NCBI GenBank assembly: GCA_027491395.1
Contig: JAOZFI010000041.1
Location: forward strand, 1-64,000
DNA length: 64,000 nucleotides
Direction: 5' to 3'
Source: Thermoproteota archaeon
Lineage (GTDB): Archaea > Korarchaeota > Korarchaeia > Korarchaeales > Korarchaeaceae
The number at the start of each line of letters is the position of its first letter. Position 1 is the stretch's first letter. The notes under the pieces are model-generated. The model was not told the DNA's origin and did no database searches. It worked only from the letters and a program-made list of their open reading frames with translations. Both the position numbers and the translations under genes were made by a program. Positions 24,409-33,454 of the stretch are shown piece by piece.

Positions 24409-25041
24409 TCAGTCGAGGATCTTGAGCGATGGAATCACCTCGTCGCCCCTCACCTCAATAACCGCATACCTACCACGCATCATCGGTCCAGCATTGACGA
24501 GAACTGTTCTACCTATCCTATCCACGCCAGGAGACTCGTGTATGTGACCACAAACGCAGAGGAGGGGTTGCTCCCTCTCTACGTACTCCCTCAGCGCCTT
24601 GGATCCGACGTGGGCCCCCGACCTTATCACATCCAGCTTGGTGTCGTGGGGTGGCGCGTGGGATACGAGCACATCTAACCCGCCCAGCTTGGAGAGGACC
24701 TCGCGCATCTCGTCCTCGTCCAGCTCTATCGGAGTGCTAAATGGAGATATGTTGCCCCCACCCAGACCTCCGAACCTCATCTCTATGGTCCTCACCCTGC
24801 CGTGAAGGTTGGGGCATCCCTCCACCTCCTCCACCTCAAGCAGGGGAGGCGGATCCATGTTGCCGGGGACGAATACTACGGAGCCGAACTCCTTGGCTCT
24901 CCTCAATATCCTCCTGACGTCCTTGAGGGAGCCGTTGGACAAGTCCCCAGCGAGCACTATGAGGTCGTAGGATTCCCTACCCAGCGCGGACTTTAACTTC
25001 CCCGCGGAGCCGTGTATGTCCGAAGCGAGGAACAACCTCAT
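24409..25041 (-). CDS. Calcineurin-like metallophosphoesterase
   Basis: About 210 residues. It shows the metallophosphoesterase motifs FLASDIHGSAG (D-x-H), LIVLAGDLSNG (GD), VPGNMDPP (GN-D, in place of GNHD), LVSHAPPH (H) and VCGHIHESPG (GH-x-H). The family is related to Icc/YfcE-type phosphodiesterases; the substrate is unknown. ATG 25041 (MRLFLAS) is used because the longer ORF adds 62 residues without family features. Confidence 0.9.
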   Translation of the reverse strand: MRLFLASDIHGSAGKLKSALGRESYDLIVLAGDLSNGSLKDVRRILRRAKEFGSVVFVPGNMDPPPLLEVEEVEGCPNLHGRVRTIEMRFGGLGGGNISPFSTPIELDEDEMREVLSKLGGLDVLVSHAPPHDTKLDVIRSGAHVGSKALREYVEREQPLLCVCGHIHESPGVDRIGRTVLVNAGPMMRGRYAVIEVRGDEVIPSLKILD

Positions 25042-25084
25042 GCGGATTAGGCCCGAAGTGAGGATATAAGGCTGAGGGGATGCC

Positions 25085-26095
25085 ATGCGCACCGTGCTTA
25101 GGATCACCAGGGAGACGGGGATACCCCTGATGGGCTCCGTCGCTTTCGGCCTCATAGACAGGGGCACCAACCTGATACAGGTGAGGCCCATCTCCACCTG
25201 CGCCTTCTCTTGCATCTTCTGCTCCACTGATGCTGGACCTAAATCGAGGACAAGACAGGCGGAGTATGTGGTGGAGCTGGATTACCTCATGGAGTGGTTC
25301 GTGGCAGTGGTTGAGGAGAAGGGAGTGGATGACATCGAGGCTCACATAGACACGGTGGGCGACCCCTTCACCTACCCCCAGATAGTGGAGCTGGTGGAGA
25401 GGTTGAGGGAGGTACCAGAGGTAAGGGTGATATCGTCGCAGACCCATGGACCCCTCTTAACGGATGACCTGATCTCAAGGCTGGATAGGGCTGGAATGGA
25501 CAGGATAAACCTTAGCATAGATTCGCTAAATGAGGAGAAGGCCCGTTATCTATCAGGATCTCCTTGGCTGAGGCTGGAGAGAATCTTGAGGGCGGCTGAG
25601 TTGATAGCCGAGAGCTCCATAGATCTGCTGATAGCCCCGGTCTGGGTGCCCGGGATAAATGATGAGGACATGCCCCAGCTCATAGAGTTCGCCCTCAAAA
25701 TAGGGGCCGGAAAGAGATGGCCCCCCCTCGGTATACAGAAGTACGAGGCCTACAGGGGTGGGAGGAGACCTAGGGGTGTGAGGCCCATGAGCTGGTCGAG
25801 GTTCTACTCTCAATTGAGGGAGTGGGAAGAAGAGTATGGAGTCAAGCTCGTGCTTAGACCTGAGGACTTCGGGATAAGGAAGGTGAGGCCTATCAGGAGG
25901 CCCATGAGGAAGGGGGAGGTGGTCACGGTTAAGTTAGTGGGTCTTGGCTGGAGGAGGGGTGAAATCTTAGGCTCAGCTAGAGGTAGGGCAGTGACGGTAC
26001 TGGATGCTCCCTTACTTCCTGAGAGATCCGAGCTGAGGGTAAGGGTGATAAGGGACAGGGACAACATATACTACGCTAGGTTCATGGCCTCCTGA
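25085..26095 (+). CDS. Radical SAM enzyme (COG2100-like)
   Basis: A 336-residue protein. The CxxxCxxC cluster motif lies in STCAFSCIFCSTDAG near residue 39-46. An AdoMet-binding TIM-barrel part (DTVGDPFTYPQIVELV, INLSIDSLN) follows. The C-terminal 70 residues (VVTVKLVGLGWRRGEILGSARGR) look like an OB/TRAM-type RNA-binding domain, so tRNA or rRNA is a plausible substrate. Known only as an uncharacterised archaeal family. ATG 25085 has TATA at 25065 close upstream. Confidence 0.85.
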   Translation: MRTVLRITRETGIPLMGSVAFGLIDRGTNLIQVRPISTCAFSCIFCSTDAGPKSRTRQAEYVVELDYLMEWFVAVVEEKGVDDIEAHIDTVGDPFTYPQIVELVERLREVPEVRVISSQTHGPLLTDDLISRLDRAGMDRINLSIDSLNEEKARYLSGSPWLRLERILRAAELIAESSIDLLIAPVWVPGINDEDMPQLIEFALKIGAGKRWPPLGIQKYEAYRGGRRPRGVRPMSWSRFYSQLREWEEEYGVKLVLRPEDFGIRKVRPIRRPMRKGEVVTVKLVGLGWRRGEILGSARGRAVTVLDAPLLPERSELRVRVIRDRDNIYYARFMAS

Positions 26096-26157
26096 CATGT
26101 GGGCTGCGCTGATCAGTCATGCTTATGATAGTGGCCAGTGGTCCAGCTGGGGATTAG

Positions 26158-27651
26158 ATGGAAATTTCCCTCTCTCGGGGAGAGATAAAGCTGCTTGAGG
26201 AACTCTACTCTAGGAGTGGTAAGGCAAGGCTGGACGATCTCAAACTGGACAAGAGCAAGGCCGCAGCTTGGGCTAACCTGCTGAAGGACAAGGGTCTGCT
26301 CACCATAAGGGAGAAGAGGAAGAGGTACTTTACACTATCAGATAGGGGGAAGAAGCATCTAGAGGAAGGATTGCCTGAAGAGAAGTTAATCAGGCTTCTG
26401 AGGGAGAGGGGTGGAAGTGCTAGCTTGGAGGAACTTCGCTCCAGCCTCACTGGCGAGGAGTTCAACGTGGCTTTGGGCGAGGGACAGAAGAAGGGCCTGA
26501 TCAGGCTGGAGAAGTCTGAAAAGGGAACCTTCGCTCTGCTAGCGGAAAAGGAAGTTCCAGAGAGATTCATCTTGGAGAGGCTCTCATCCGCACCCTTGGA
26601 GGAGTCGGAGGTGGACCACAACGTACTGGAGAGCCTCAGGAGGAGGGGCTTAGTTGAGGTGGTGGAGAAGACCGAGGTGGAAATTGAGCTCACCGACTTG
26701 GGCAGGCAGGCTGCGGAGGGTAAGATAAAGGTGGTGGAGGAGGTCGGAAAGCTAACTAGGGACCTCATACTCACCGGAGAATGGAGAAAGAAGAAGCTGA
26801 AGGCCTACGACGTGAGAGCATCCCCTCCCGTAACCTATCCGGGCAAGCCCCATCCCTACATTCACTTCCTCGAGGAGGTCAGGGAGATCCTCATAGGGAT
26901 GGGATTCGTCGAGGTCAAGAGCCCCATAGTTGAGGCCGAGTTCTGGAACTTCGACGTACTCTTCCAGGCCCAGGACCACCCGGCCAGGGAGGTCCACGAC
27001 TCCTACCAAGTGGCCTTTCCCTCTGAAGGCGCTGATCTCTCTCAATACTCCTCCCTAGTGGAGAGGGTCGGGATGACCCATGAGCACGGATGGGAGACGG
27101 GATCCAAGGGGTGGGGTTACAAGTGGAGCTTCGACATAGCGAGAAGGCTCATCCTGAGGTCCCAGACCACTGCAGCCTCGGCCCGCACCCTAGCATCGAG
27201 ATTAGAGGTGCCCAGCAAGATATTCGCCATAGATAAGGTGTTCAGACCGGAAACTCCTGACAGAACCCACGCGATAGAGTTCCACCAGTGCGAGGGCGTG
27301 GTCTTGGCTGAAGACATAAATGTGAGGCACCTCATGGGCTTCCTGGCCGAGTTTGCCAAGCAGCTAGGGTTCAGTGAGGTCAAGTTCAAGCCCGCCTACT
27401 TCCCCTTCACCGAGCCGAGCGTCGAAGCGTACGTCAGGCATGAAACACTGGGGTGGATAGAGATAGCTGGCTCGGGCCTGTTTAGGCCGGAGATGCTCAT
27501 ACCGATGGGATACGACTACCCCAAGGTACAGGCCCTGGCATGGGGAATCGGGATAGGTAGACTGGCCATGATAAGGCTGGGCTTGGACGACATCAGGGAG
27601 CTGCACTCCCAGAACTTGGATTACCTGAGGAGGGCCAAGCTGGTGTGGTGA
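26158..27651 (+). CDS. pheS: Phenylalanyl-tRNA synthetase alpha subunit
   Basis: A 497-residue class-II synthetase catalytic subunit. N-terminal winged-helix repeats occupy about 1-190 and are typical of archaeal/eukaryotic PheS. The catalytic domain has PHPYIHFLEEVREIL and motif 2 FRPETPDRTHAIEFHQCEG, then the motif-3 region GWIEIAGSGLFRPEML and AWGIGIGRLAM. ATG 26158 follows the radical-SAM gene by 62 bases. It is coupled to pheT by a four-base gap. Confidence 0.96.
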   Translation: MEISLSRGEIKLLEELYSRSGKARLDDLKLDKSKAAAWANLLKDKGLLTIREKRKRYFTLSDRGKKHLEEGLPEEKLIRLLRERGGSASLEELRSSLTGEEFNVALGEGQKKGLIRLEKSEKGTFALLAEKEVPERFILERLSSAPLEESEVDHNVLESLRRRGLVEVVEKTEVEIELTDLGRQAAEGKIKVVEEVGKLTRDLILTGEWRKKKLKAYDVRASPPVTYPGKPHPYIHFLEEVREILIGMGFVEVKSPIVEAEFWNFDVLFQAQDHPAREVHDSYQVAFPSEGADLSQYSSLVERVGMTHEHGWETGSKGWGYKWSFDIARRLILRSQTTAASARTLASRLEVPSKIFAIDKVFRPETPDRTHAIEFHQCEGVVLAEDINVRHLMGFLAEFAKQLGFSEVKFKPAYFPFTEPSVEAYVRHETLGWIEIAGSGLFRPEMLIPMGYDYPKVQALAWGIGIGRLAMIRLGLDDIRELHSQNLDYLRRAKLVW

Positions 27652-27655
27652 TAAT

Positions 27656-29323
27656 ATGCCCGTGATAAGGGTGGACATGAGGGAATTCTTCAGGCTCCTT
27701 GGTGGGGAGCTGAACGAGGAAGAGCTGACATCCCTCCTAGAGTACACCAAGGTGAATCTCGAAGCCTACGATCCTGAGGAGGGGGAGATGGAGTTCGAGG
27801 TAACTGCCGACAGGATGGACCTAGTCGCCATGGAGGGCTTGGTCCGCCTGATCAAGGGCTTGATGGGGAGGGAGCTGGGCATCCCCAAGTACCCCATGAG
27901 GAGGAAGACCTTCCAGGTGAGGGTCACCGAGAGCGTTAGGAGGGTCAGGCCCTACGTAGTCGCAGCTCTGGTGAAGGGTGTGGACCTCACCACCGAGGAG
28001 TCCCTGATATCGCTGATAGAGGCTCAAGAAAAGATACACGACACCCTAGGGAGGAAGAGGAAGAGGGTTTCCATAGGTCTCCACGACTTCTCGAAGGTGG
28101 TCCCCCCCATAACTTACGATGCCAGGCCTGCAGACAAGGTTTCCTTCGTTCCCCTCGGTGAGTACGCGGAGATGACGGCCCAAGAGGTGCTAGAGCAGAC
28201 GGAGAAGGGAAGGGAGTACGCTCACCTCATAGAGAACCCCGAGAACTTGGTCCCCCTGATACTGGATTCGAGGGACGAGGTCCTGAGCCTTCCTCCCATA
28301 ATAAACTCGGAGCTGACCAGGCTCACCCCGGGGGTGAGGGATCTCTTTATAGATGTCACCGGAACGGATCTGAGGGCGATCTCTCATACCTTGGAGATAA
28401 TGGTGTCGGCGCTGGGTGAGAGGGGAGGAGAGATTCACACGCTCGAAGTCGTCTATCCGGACATGACGCTCGAGACACCGAAACCCGAGCCCAGCGAGAT
28501 GATCGTGAGCGAGGACTTCATCAGAAGGATGGTGGGCATCCCCATGAGCTCGGAGGAGATAATTCACCAGCTGAGGATGGCTAGGCTTGACGCCTCCTCC
28601 GATGGTAGCATCGTTAGGGTGATGATCCCGGGCTTCAGGGCCGACTTCCTTCACCCAGTGGACGTGGCCGAGGAGGTGGCCACCACTTACGGCCTCAACA
28701 ACTTGGGATACGAGCTGCCCCTCAATGTGATGACCGTGGGCAAGAGGCATCCTAGGGAGAAGGTCTCAGCCCTGGTAAGGACGCTCATGGTAGGGCTCGG
28801 ATACCAGGAGGTCCTGAACTACATAATGACCAGCAGGACCTTCCTCTTCTCCTCCGTGGGGAGGGAGGAGAGACCCGTGGTTGAGGTGGCCAATCCGGTA
28901 TCGGAGAGTTACAGCGTGCTCAGGGATAGCCTGATCCCCGGGCTGCTGCACTTCTTGGCCGCAAATACGCACGCTAAGTACCCTCAGAAGGTCTTCGAGG
29001 TGGGTGACGTCGTAGTCGTCGACGAGTCCTACGAGACTAGAGCCAGGGACGAGAGGAGGCTCGCAGCAGCCTATGCAGACTACTCGGTGGGATTCGAGGA
29101 CATCTACTCCCATCTGAAGGCCCTCGCTGGCAACTCGGGGATCGAGCTGGAGCTAGAGCCCTATAGCGAGAGGCCCTTCCTGCAGGGGAGGTGCGCCAAG
29201 GTGGTGTTGAACGGCGCCGGCGCAGGTCTCATAGGTGAAATAGACCCGGAGATCCTCCTGAAGCTGGGTATAACCGTTCCAGTTGCCCTGTTCGAGATAA
29301 GGCTCCCGATCCCCGAAAAATGA
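27656..29323 (+). CDS. pheT: Phenylalanyl-tRNA synthetase beta subunit
   Basis: A 555-residue archaeal-type beta subunit. It has the B1 core, a B3/4 editing domain (region around LSLPPIINSELTRL and FIDVTGTD), a B5 domain (RMVGIPMSSEEIIHQL) and a synthetase-like C-terminal core (YQEVLNYIMTSRTFL, FEVGDVVVVD). It forms the alpha2beta2 enzyme with PheS. The length is normal for archaea. The gene ends 19 bases before the convergent aldehyde dehydrogenase gene. Confidence 0.96.
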   Translation: MPVIRVDMREFFRLLGGELNEEELTSLLEYTKVNLEAYDPEEGEMEFEVTADRMDLVAMEGLVRLIKGLMGRELGIPKYPMRRKTFQVRVTESVRRVRPYVVAALVKGVDLTTEESLISLIEAQEKIHDTLGRKRKRVSIGLHDFSKVVPPITYDARPADKVSFVPLGEYAEMTAQEVLEQTEKGREYAHLIENPENLVPLILDSRDEVLSLPPIINSELTRLTPGVRDLFIDVTGTDLRAISHTLEIMVSALGERGGEIHTLEVVYPDMTLETPKPEPSEMIVSEDFIRRMVGIPMSSEEIIHQLRMARLDASSDGSIVRVMIPGFRADFLHPVDVAEEVATTYGLNNLGYELPLNVMTVGKRHPREKVSALVRTLMVGLGYQEVLNYIMTSRTFLFSSVGREERPVVEVANPVSESYSVLRDSLIPGLLHFLAANTHAKYPQKVFEVGDVVVVDESYETRARDERRLAAAYADYSVGFEDIYSHLKALAGNSGIELELEPYSERPFLQGRCAKVVLNGAGAGLIGEIDPEILLKLGITVPVALFEIRLPIPEK

Positions 29324-29326
29324 TCG

Positions 29327-29347
29327 GGTGAGGGCAGCGCCCTCACC
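29327..29347. terminator. Perfect hairpin between convergent genes
   Basis: GGTGAGGGC-AGC-GCCCTCACC is a 9-bp perfect inverted repeat with a 3-nt loop, lying between the pheT stop and the convergent aldehyde dehydrogenase stop, which it covers. It lacks a flanking U-run on either strand. It may slow or end transcription from both sides, or protect 3' ends. The function is inferred from position. Confidence 0.5.
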
Positions 29348-30824
29348 ACCACCTCGTTATGACCACCTTCTTGTCGGTGAAAAAGTCTATCGCGTCCATC
29401 TGACCGTGCAGCGTGCCGAAGAATGAGAGCTTCCTCCCTCCGAACGGGAAGTATCCTAAGGGAGCTGCCACCCCTATGTTTATCCCTATGTTGCCAGCGT
29501 TGACCCTCATCGCGTACTCCCTAGCGTACTTCCCCGACTCGGTGAATATGCTGGCGGCATTTCCATACGGGGCCAAGTTGTTGGAGAGCTCCACCGCCTC
29601 GTCGAAGTTCTCCGCTCTGATCATGATGGCTACGGGACCGAATATCTCCTCTTGCGTTATGGTCATCCCCTCCCCAGCATCGACGAATACCGAGGGACCG
29701 AGGAAGAACCCATTCGGGTACTCCTCCGACTTGAAGCCCCTGCCATCGAGAACTAGCCTAGCGCCCTCCTCCAGTCCCTTCTCTATGTAGTGGAGGACCC
29801 TCTCCTTCCCCTTCATGCTGGCCATGGGGCCCATATCCACCGTCTCGTCCAGCCCGTAACCTATCTTCAGCTTCTTAGCCCCCTCGACGAAGGCGTTTAC
29901 GAACCTTTCGTAGATGTCCCCCACTAGTATGATGTTAGCAGCGGCGAGGCACCTCTGACCAGCCATGTTGTAGACGGAACCCAGCAGGTTGTTCACGGTC
30001 CTCTCGAAATTCGCATCAGGCATCACGACTTCGGGGTTCTTGGCCCCTCCCTGCGCGAGCACCCTCTTTCCTGCCTTCGAAGCCGTCTCGTATATTATCT
30101 TCGCGACGGGAGTGGAGCCCACGAAGGTGACTCCAGCCACGTCCTTGTGGGTTATGAGGGCGTGGACTGTGTCCTTGGCGCCATTGACCAGGTTAACAAC
30201 TCCTGGGGGCAAGCCCACCTCCTCGTGTATGACCTTCATCACCCAGTACATGGGCGCCGGATCCAGTTCCGAGGGTTTCAGCACGACCGTATTGCCCGAG
30301 GCTATGGCATAAGGGAGGAACCAGAACGGTATCATCACGGGGAAGTTCATGGGCGTTACTATCGCGAACACGCCCAGCGGTTCCCTTATGTACTCCTCAT
30401 CTATGTTGCTGGTGACCCTGATCATCTTCTCCCCCAAGGTGAGCGTGGGCATCCCTAGTGCAGCATCTACGTTCTCCAAGGCTCTTCTAAGCTCTCCTCT
30501 TGCCTCCCTTATGGTCTTACCCATGTTCTGGGATATTACTCTGGCTATCTCCTCCTTATGCTTCTCAATAGCAAGCTTGAGCTTGACCAAGTACTGTATC
30601 CTCTCGGTCACTGGCATCTGGCTCCATTCCTCGAAGGCCCTAGCTGCGGCCTGGACCGCCTGATCCACCCCTTCCCCCTTCGTGAGAGGGGTCTTGGCTA
30701 TCACCTCCCCCTTGGCCGGATTGTAAGAGTCTAGGTACTCGTCAGCTGGGGCTTCCACGAAATTTCCATCCACGTAGTTGGGGATGATACCGTAATCCTT
30801 CCTTACCTCCTCGAGAACGACCAT
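29343..30824 (-). CDS. CoA-acylating semialdehyde dehydrogenase (MmsA-like)
   Basis: A 493-residue aldehyde dehydrogenase of the methylmalonate-semialdehyde dehydrogenase family. The catalytic Cys is in SVYNMAGQRCLAA (near residue 289). The substrate/CoA region reads LAQGGAKNPEVVMPDA, lacking the usual catalytic Glu of non-acylating enzymes. The C-terminus GGRKLSFFGTLHG fits the family too. Expected reaction is (methyl)malonate semialdehyde + CoA + NAD to acyl-CoA. It follows the aminotransferase directly (stop to start with no gap), implying a shared pathway. Confidence 0.92.
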   Translation of the reverse strand: MVVLEEVRKDYGIIPNYVDGNFVEAPADEYLDSYNPAKGEVIAKTPLTKGEGVDQAVQAAARAFEEWSQMPVTERIQYLVKLKLAIEKHKEEIARVISQNMGKTIREARGELRRALENVDAALGMPTLTLGEKMIRVTSNIDEEYIREPLGVFAIVTPMNFPVMIPFWFLPYAIASGNTVVLKPSELDPAPMYWVMKVIHEEVGLPPGVVNLVNGAKDTVHALITHKDVAGVTFVGSTPVAKIIYETASKAGKRVLAQGGAKNPEVVMPDANFERTVNNLLGSVYNMAGQRCLAAANIILVGDIYERFVNAFVEGAKKLKIGYGLDETVDMGPMASMKGKERVLHYIEKGLEEGARLVLDGRGFKSEEYPNGFFLGPSVFVDAGEGMTITQEEIFGPVAIMIRAENFDEAVELSNNLAPYGNAASIFTESGKYAREYAMRVNAGNIGINIGVAAPLGYFPFGGRKLSFFGTLHGQMDAIDFFTDKKVVITRWW

Positions 30825-32123
30825 TCAGCTCACCTCCTTGAGGCTCTCCTCGAGGGCCTCCAGAGCACCGTCTATGTGCTCGTAAGTCACGGTCAATGGG
30901 GGCTGGAGCCTGAGCACGGATCCAACAGCCCCTCCCACTCCGATGAGGTATCCTTTCTCTCTCATGAGCTGTCTGATTCTCTTGGCTTCGCTCACCGCTG
31001 GCTCTTTACTCTCCCTGTCCCTCACCAGCTCGACCCCTATCATGAGCCCCCTTCCCCTGACGTCACCGATCAGCTTGATCTCGCTCATCATGTCCCTCAA
31101 GGCCTTCATCACGTAGTTCCCCTTCTCCTCCGCCTGCTTGGGCAAGTTCTCCTCCTCCATGAACTCTATGTTCGCCAGAGCAGCTGCTGCCGATACGGGG
31201 TTGCCTCCGAAAGTTGAGAGGTGATCTCCAGGTTCGAAGGAGTCAGCTATCTCCGCCCTGGTCGTGCACGCCGCTATCGGGAACCCGTCAGCTATGCCCT
31301 TGGCCATGGTAACTATGTCGGGCTCTATGCCGAGGTGCTCCACCCCAAACATCCTTCCAGTTCTCCCGAAGCCCGTCTGCACCTCGTCATCGATGAGGAG
31401 TATGTCCCTCTCGTCAAGAATCTCTCTCACTATCTTCGCGTACTCCTTGGGTATCGGTATTATCCCACCTTCTCCTTGGAGGGGCTCCATGATCAGTGCG
31501 GCAACGTTGTTGCTGGTGGCGTAGTCGATCACGTTGTTCAGGTATCTTGCACATTCGAAGTCGCAGTCCGGGAACTGCTTCCCGAAGGGGCACCTGTAGC
31601 AGTAGGGGCTGGGGGTGAAGGAGACAGCCGGCATGTAGGGACCCATGTCGAACCTCTTCCTCTTCCACTGACCGGTTATACTGAGCGTTCCGATGGTCCT
31701 CCCGTGGAAGGAGTGGGTGAGGGCTATCAGCTCGTGCTTCTTGGTGAACTTCCTCGCCACCTTCATGGCGCACTCTATGGCCTCGGCTCCACTGTTGGAG
31801 AAGAAGGTCTTCTTCATATCCCTCCCGGGAACTATCTCAGCCAGCCTCTTGGCCAGCTTTATTGTGGGCGGCACGTGATACACGTAGGTACACGCGTGAA
31901 CGAGCTTCTTTGCCTGTTCTATTGCAGCATTCACGACCTTCTCGTTCACATGACCAGCGTTCACCACCGCTATGCCCGCGAAGAAGTCCACGTACTTCCT
32001 TCCATCCATATCTATTACCACGTCATTCTCGGCCCGATCAACGACCACGGGCTCCAACCTCTCAACGATAGAGGTGACGAGGTACTCCTCAGCCATACGA
32101 ATGAGGTCTTCCCTCTCTCCCAT
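30825..32123 (-). CDS. Class III omega-aminotransferase
   Basis: A 432-residue PLP enzyme of the 4-aminobutyrate/beta-alanine/ornithine aminotransferase group. It has THSFHGRTIGTLSITG, LLIDDEVQTGFGRTGRMFG, the PLP-Lys in MAKGIADGFPIAA and STFGGNPVSAAAAL. A Cys-rich insert (YCYRCPFGKQFPDCDFEC) is also found in archaeal relatives. With the downstream MmsA-like enzyme it could convert beta-alanine or GABA-type substrates to acyl-CoA. The substrate is not determined. A TATA-like cttcttaataatc near 32150-32162 is upstream. Confidence 0.9.
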   Translation of the reverse strand: MGEREDLIRMAEEYLVTSIVERLEPVVVDRAENDVVIDMDGRKYVDFFAGIAVVNAGHVNEKVVNAAIEQAKKLVHACTYVYHVPPTIKLAKRLAEIVPGRDMKKTFFSNSGAEAIECAMKVARKFTKKHELIALTHSFHGRTIGTLSITGQWKRKRFDMGPYMPAVSFTPSPYCYRCPFGKQFPDCDFECARYLNNVIDYATSNNVAALIMEPLQGEGGIIPIPKEYAKIVREILDERDILLIDDEVQTGFGRTGRMFGVEHLGIEPDIVTMAKGIADGFPIAACTTRAEIADSFEPGDHLSTFGGNPVSAAAALANIEFMEEENLPKQAEEKGNYVMKALRDMMSEIKLIGDVRGRGLMIGVELVRDRESKEPAVSEAKRIRQLMREKGYLIGVGGAVGSVLRLQPPLTVTYEHIDGALEALEESLKEVS

Positions 32124-32348
32124 AGCAATACCTGATAATGGATGGGGGGTCTTCTTAATAATCGTTGGGGGTCCTCCTGACCCTTGGAGTCGAGAAAGCC
32201 CCCCTAGTAAACTATTTGACGAAATAAAAACACGTAGGTTCCCCTTGGAATATCAATATATCTCAGGGATCGGGCGATAAATGTTTACATATCAGACGGC
32301 AGTGCTCTGCAAAATGGAAAAATAATTTAAGAAGAAAGGGGAGAGAGC
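32124..32348. other. 225-base AT-rich gap, no gene seen
   Basis: This gap lies between the aminotransferase start and the M42 peptidase end, both minus strand. It is noticeably more AT-rich than its surroundings. It holds the aminotransferase promoter near 32150-32162 and, read on the minus strand after the peptidase gene, U-rich stretches (such as ttcttcttaaattattttt) typical of archaeal terminators. I see no convincing ORF, tRNA or C/D-box RNA in it. Confidence 0.55.
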
Positions 32349-33395
32349 TCACAGCATCTTGATGAACTCGGAGAGGAGAGCTCCTCCCCACGCGATATCA
32401 TTCAGATTAACCACTTCTACTGGACTGTGCATGCTCCTGAGGGGTATAGAGATGAGCCCAGTCCTCACACCCCCTCTGGCAACCTGAATTGCCCATGTGT
32501 CCGTTCCATACCCTCTGAAATCGGGTTCAATCTGATAGGGTATTTCGGCCTCTTTCGCGGCTCTTTCAAGGGCCTCCACGACTTCCCAGTGGTAGATCGG
32601 ACCCTTGCTTATGGCTGGCCCCTTGCCTGTCCTGAGAACGAACTCCGCTGGCATCATGGGTTGTTTCGCGAATGTGACATCTATGGCAACTGCTATATCC
32701 GGCTTGAGCCTGTACGCCACCATTTCCGCCCCCCTGAGTCCTATCTCCTCCTGTATGGTAGCGACGAAGTGAACCTCAGCATCTATCCTATCTCGGGACT
32801 TCCAAGCGAGCTTGAGGGCCTCTATCATCGTGACAACTCCAGCGGCATCGTCCAAACCGGGGGATGAGAAGTGATGGCCGAGTAAGTCCTCTGGCTCGTA
32901 ATCCGGCACCCCGTAGACCCCGGGTTTGATTCCAGCCCTCTCCGCATCTTCTTTTCTATCGGCACCTATATCAATGGCCAGATCCCTGACCTCCAGCTTC
33001 TTCTCAGCCAGCTCCTTGTAGGTCCTGAAAATATGGGGTGGAAGTACGCTCACAACCCCCTTGACCTCCCCCTTGTCCGTGAGGAGCTTCACCCTCATTC
33101 CATACAGCACCTTGGCGTCCCAGCCCACACCCTCGAACTTGACGAATCCGTCTTCCGTGACTTCCCTGACTATTATCCCTATCTGATCCACGTGGGCCGC
33201 CAGCATCACCACCGGCTTCCCACCCGGATTTATGATGGCTTCAGAGTTCCCCCAAGCGTCCACCTTGAATGCATCTGAGAAGGGAGACATGAGCTTCCTG
33301 AGAACAGGTACAACATTCCTCTCGATGCCGGTCACTCTAGGGACCCTTGTCAGTCTGAGCAGACTGTCTCGGACGCCCTCGATCTCAGGCTCCAA
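32349..33395 (-). CDS. M42-family aminopeptidase
   Basis: A 348-residue metallopeptidase of the TET/glutamyl-aminopeptidase group, which degrades peptides in the cytosol as large assemblies. Metal ligands are visible in LAAHVDQIG, SSPGLDDAAGV, ATIQEEIGLRGAE, AIDVTF and RSMHSPVE. TTG 33395 follows GGTGGTAAC. It is divergent from enolase with one symmetric TATA element between them. Confidence 0.93.
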   Translation of the reverse strand: MEPEIEGVRDSLLRLTRVPRVTGIERNVVPVLRKLMSPFSDAFKVDAWGNSEAIINPGGKPVVMLAAHVDQIGIIVREVTEDGFVKFEGVGWDAKVLYGMRVKLLTDKGEVKGVVSVLPPHIFRTYKELAEKKLEVRDLAIDIGADRKEDAERAGIKPGVYGVPDYEPEDLLGHHFSSPGLDDAAGVVTMIEALKLAWKSRDRIDAEVHFVATIQEEIGLRGAEMVAYRLKPDIAVAIDVTFAKQPMMPAEFVLRTGKGPAISKGPIYHWEVVEALERAAKEAEIPYQIEPDFRGYGTDTWAIQVARGGVRTGLISIPLRSMHSPVEVVNLNDIAWGGALLSEFIKML

Positions 33396-33421
33396 GTTAC
33401 CACCGAATTAATGGAAAGGTC

Positions 33422-33431
33422 CTTATAAAAG
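33422..33431. promoter_or_regulatory. Symmetric TATA element shared by peptidase and enolase
   Basis: CTTATAAAAG sits about 31 bases from the M42 peptidase start and about 28 bases from the enolase ATG, so both transcripts would be nearly leaderless. The element is nearly palindromic. No second AT-rich box is seen in the 59-base gap. Confidence 0.55.
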
Positions 33432-33454
33432 AAAAAGGGGATGATCCGATCACC

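Noticed and set aside
26096-26157. Possible small RNA before pheS
   Set aside because: TGATCA and CTGA strings occur but do not form a C/D or H/ACA layout; probably just a leader.
31221-32135. 304-aa plus-strand ORF
   Set aside because: It lies fully opposite the aminotransferase, lacks recognisable motifs and has His/Tyr-rich composition typical of an antisense shadow.
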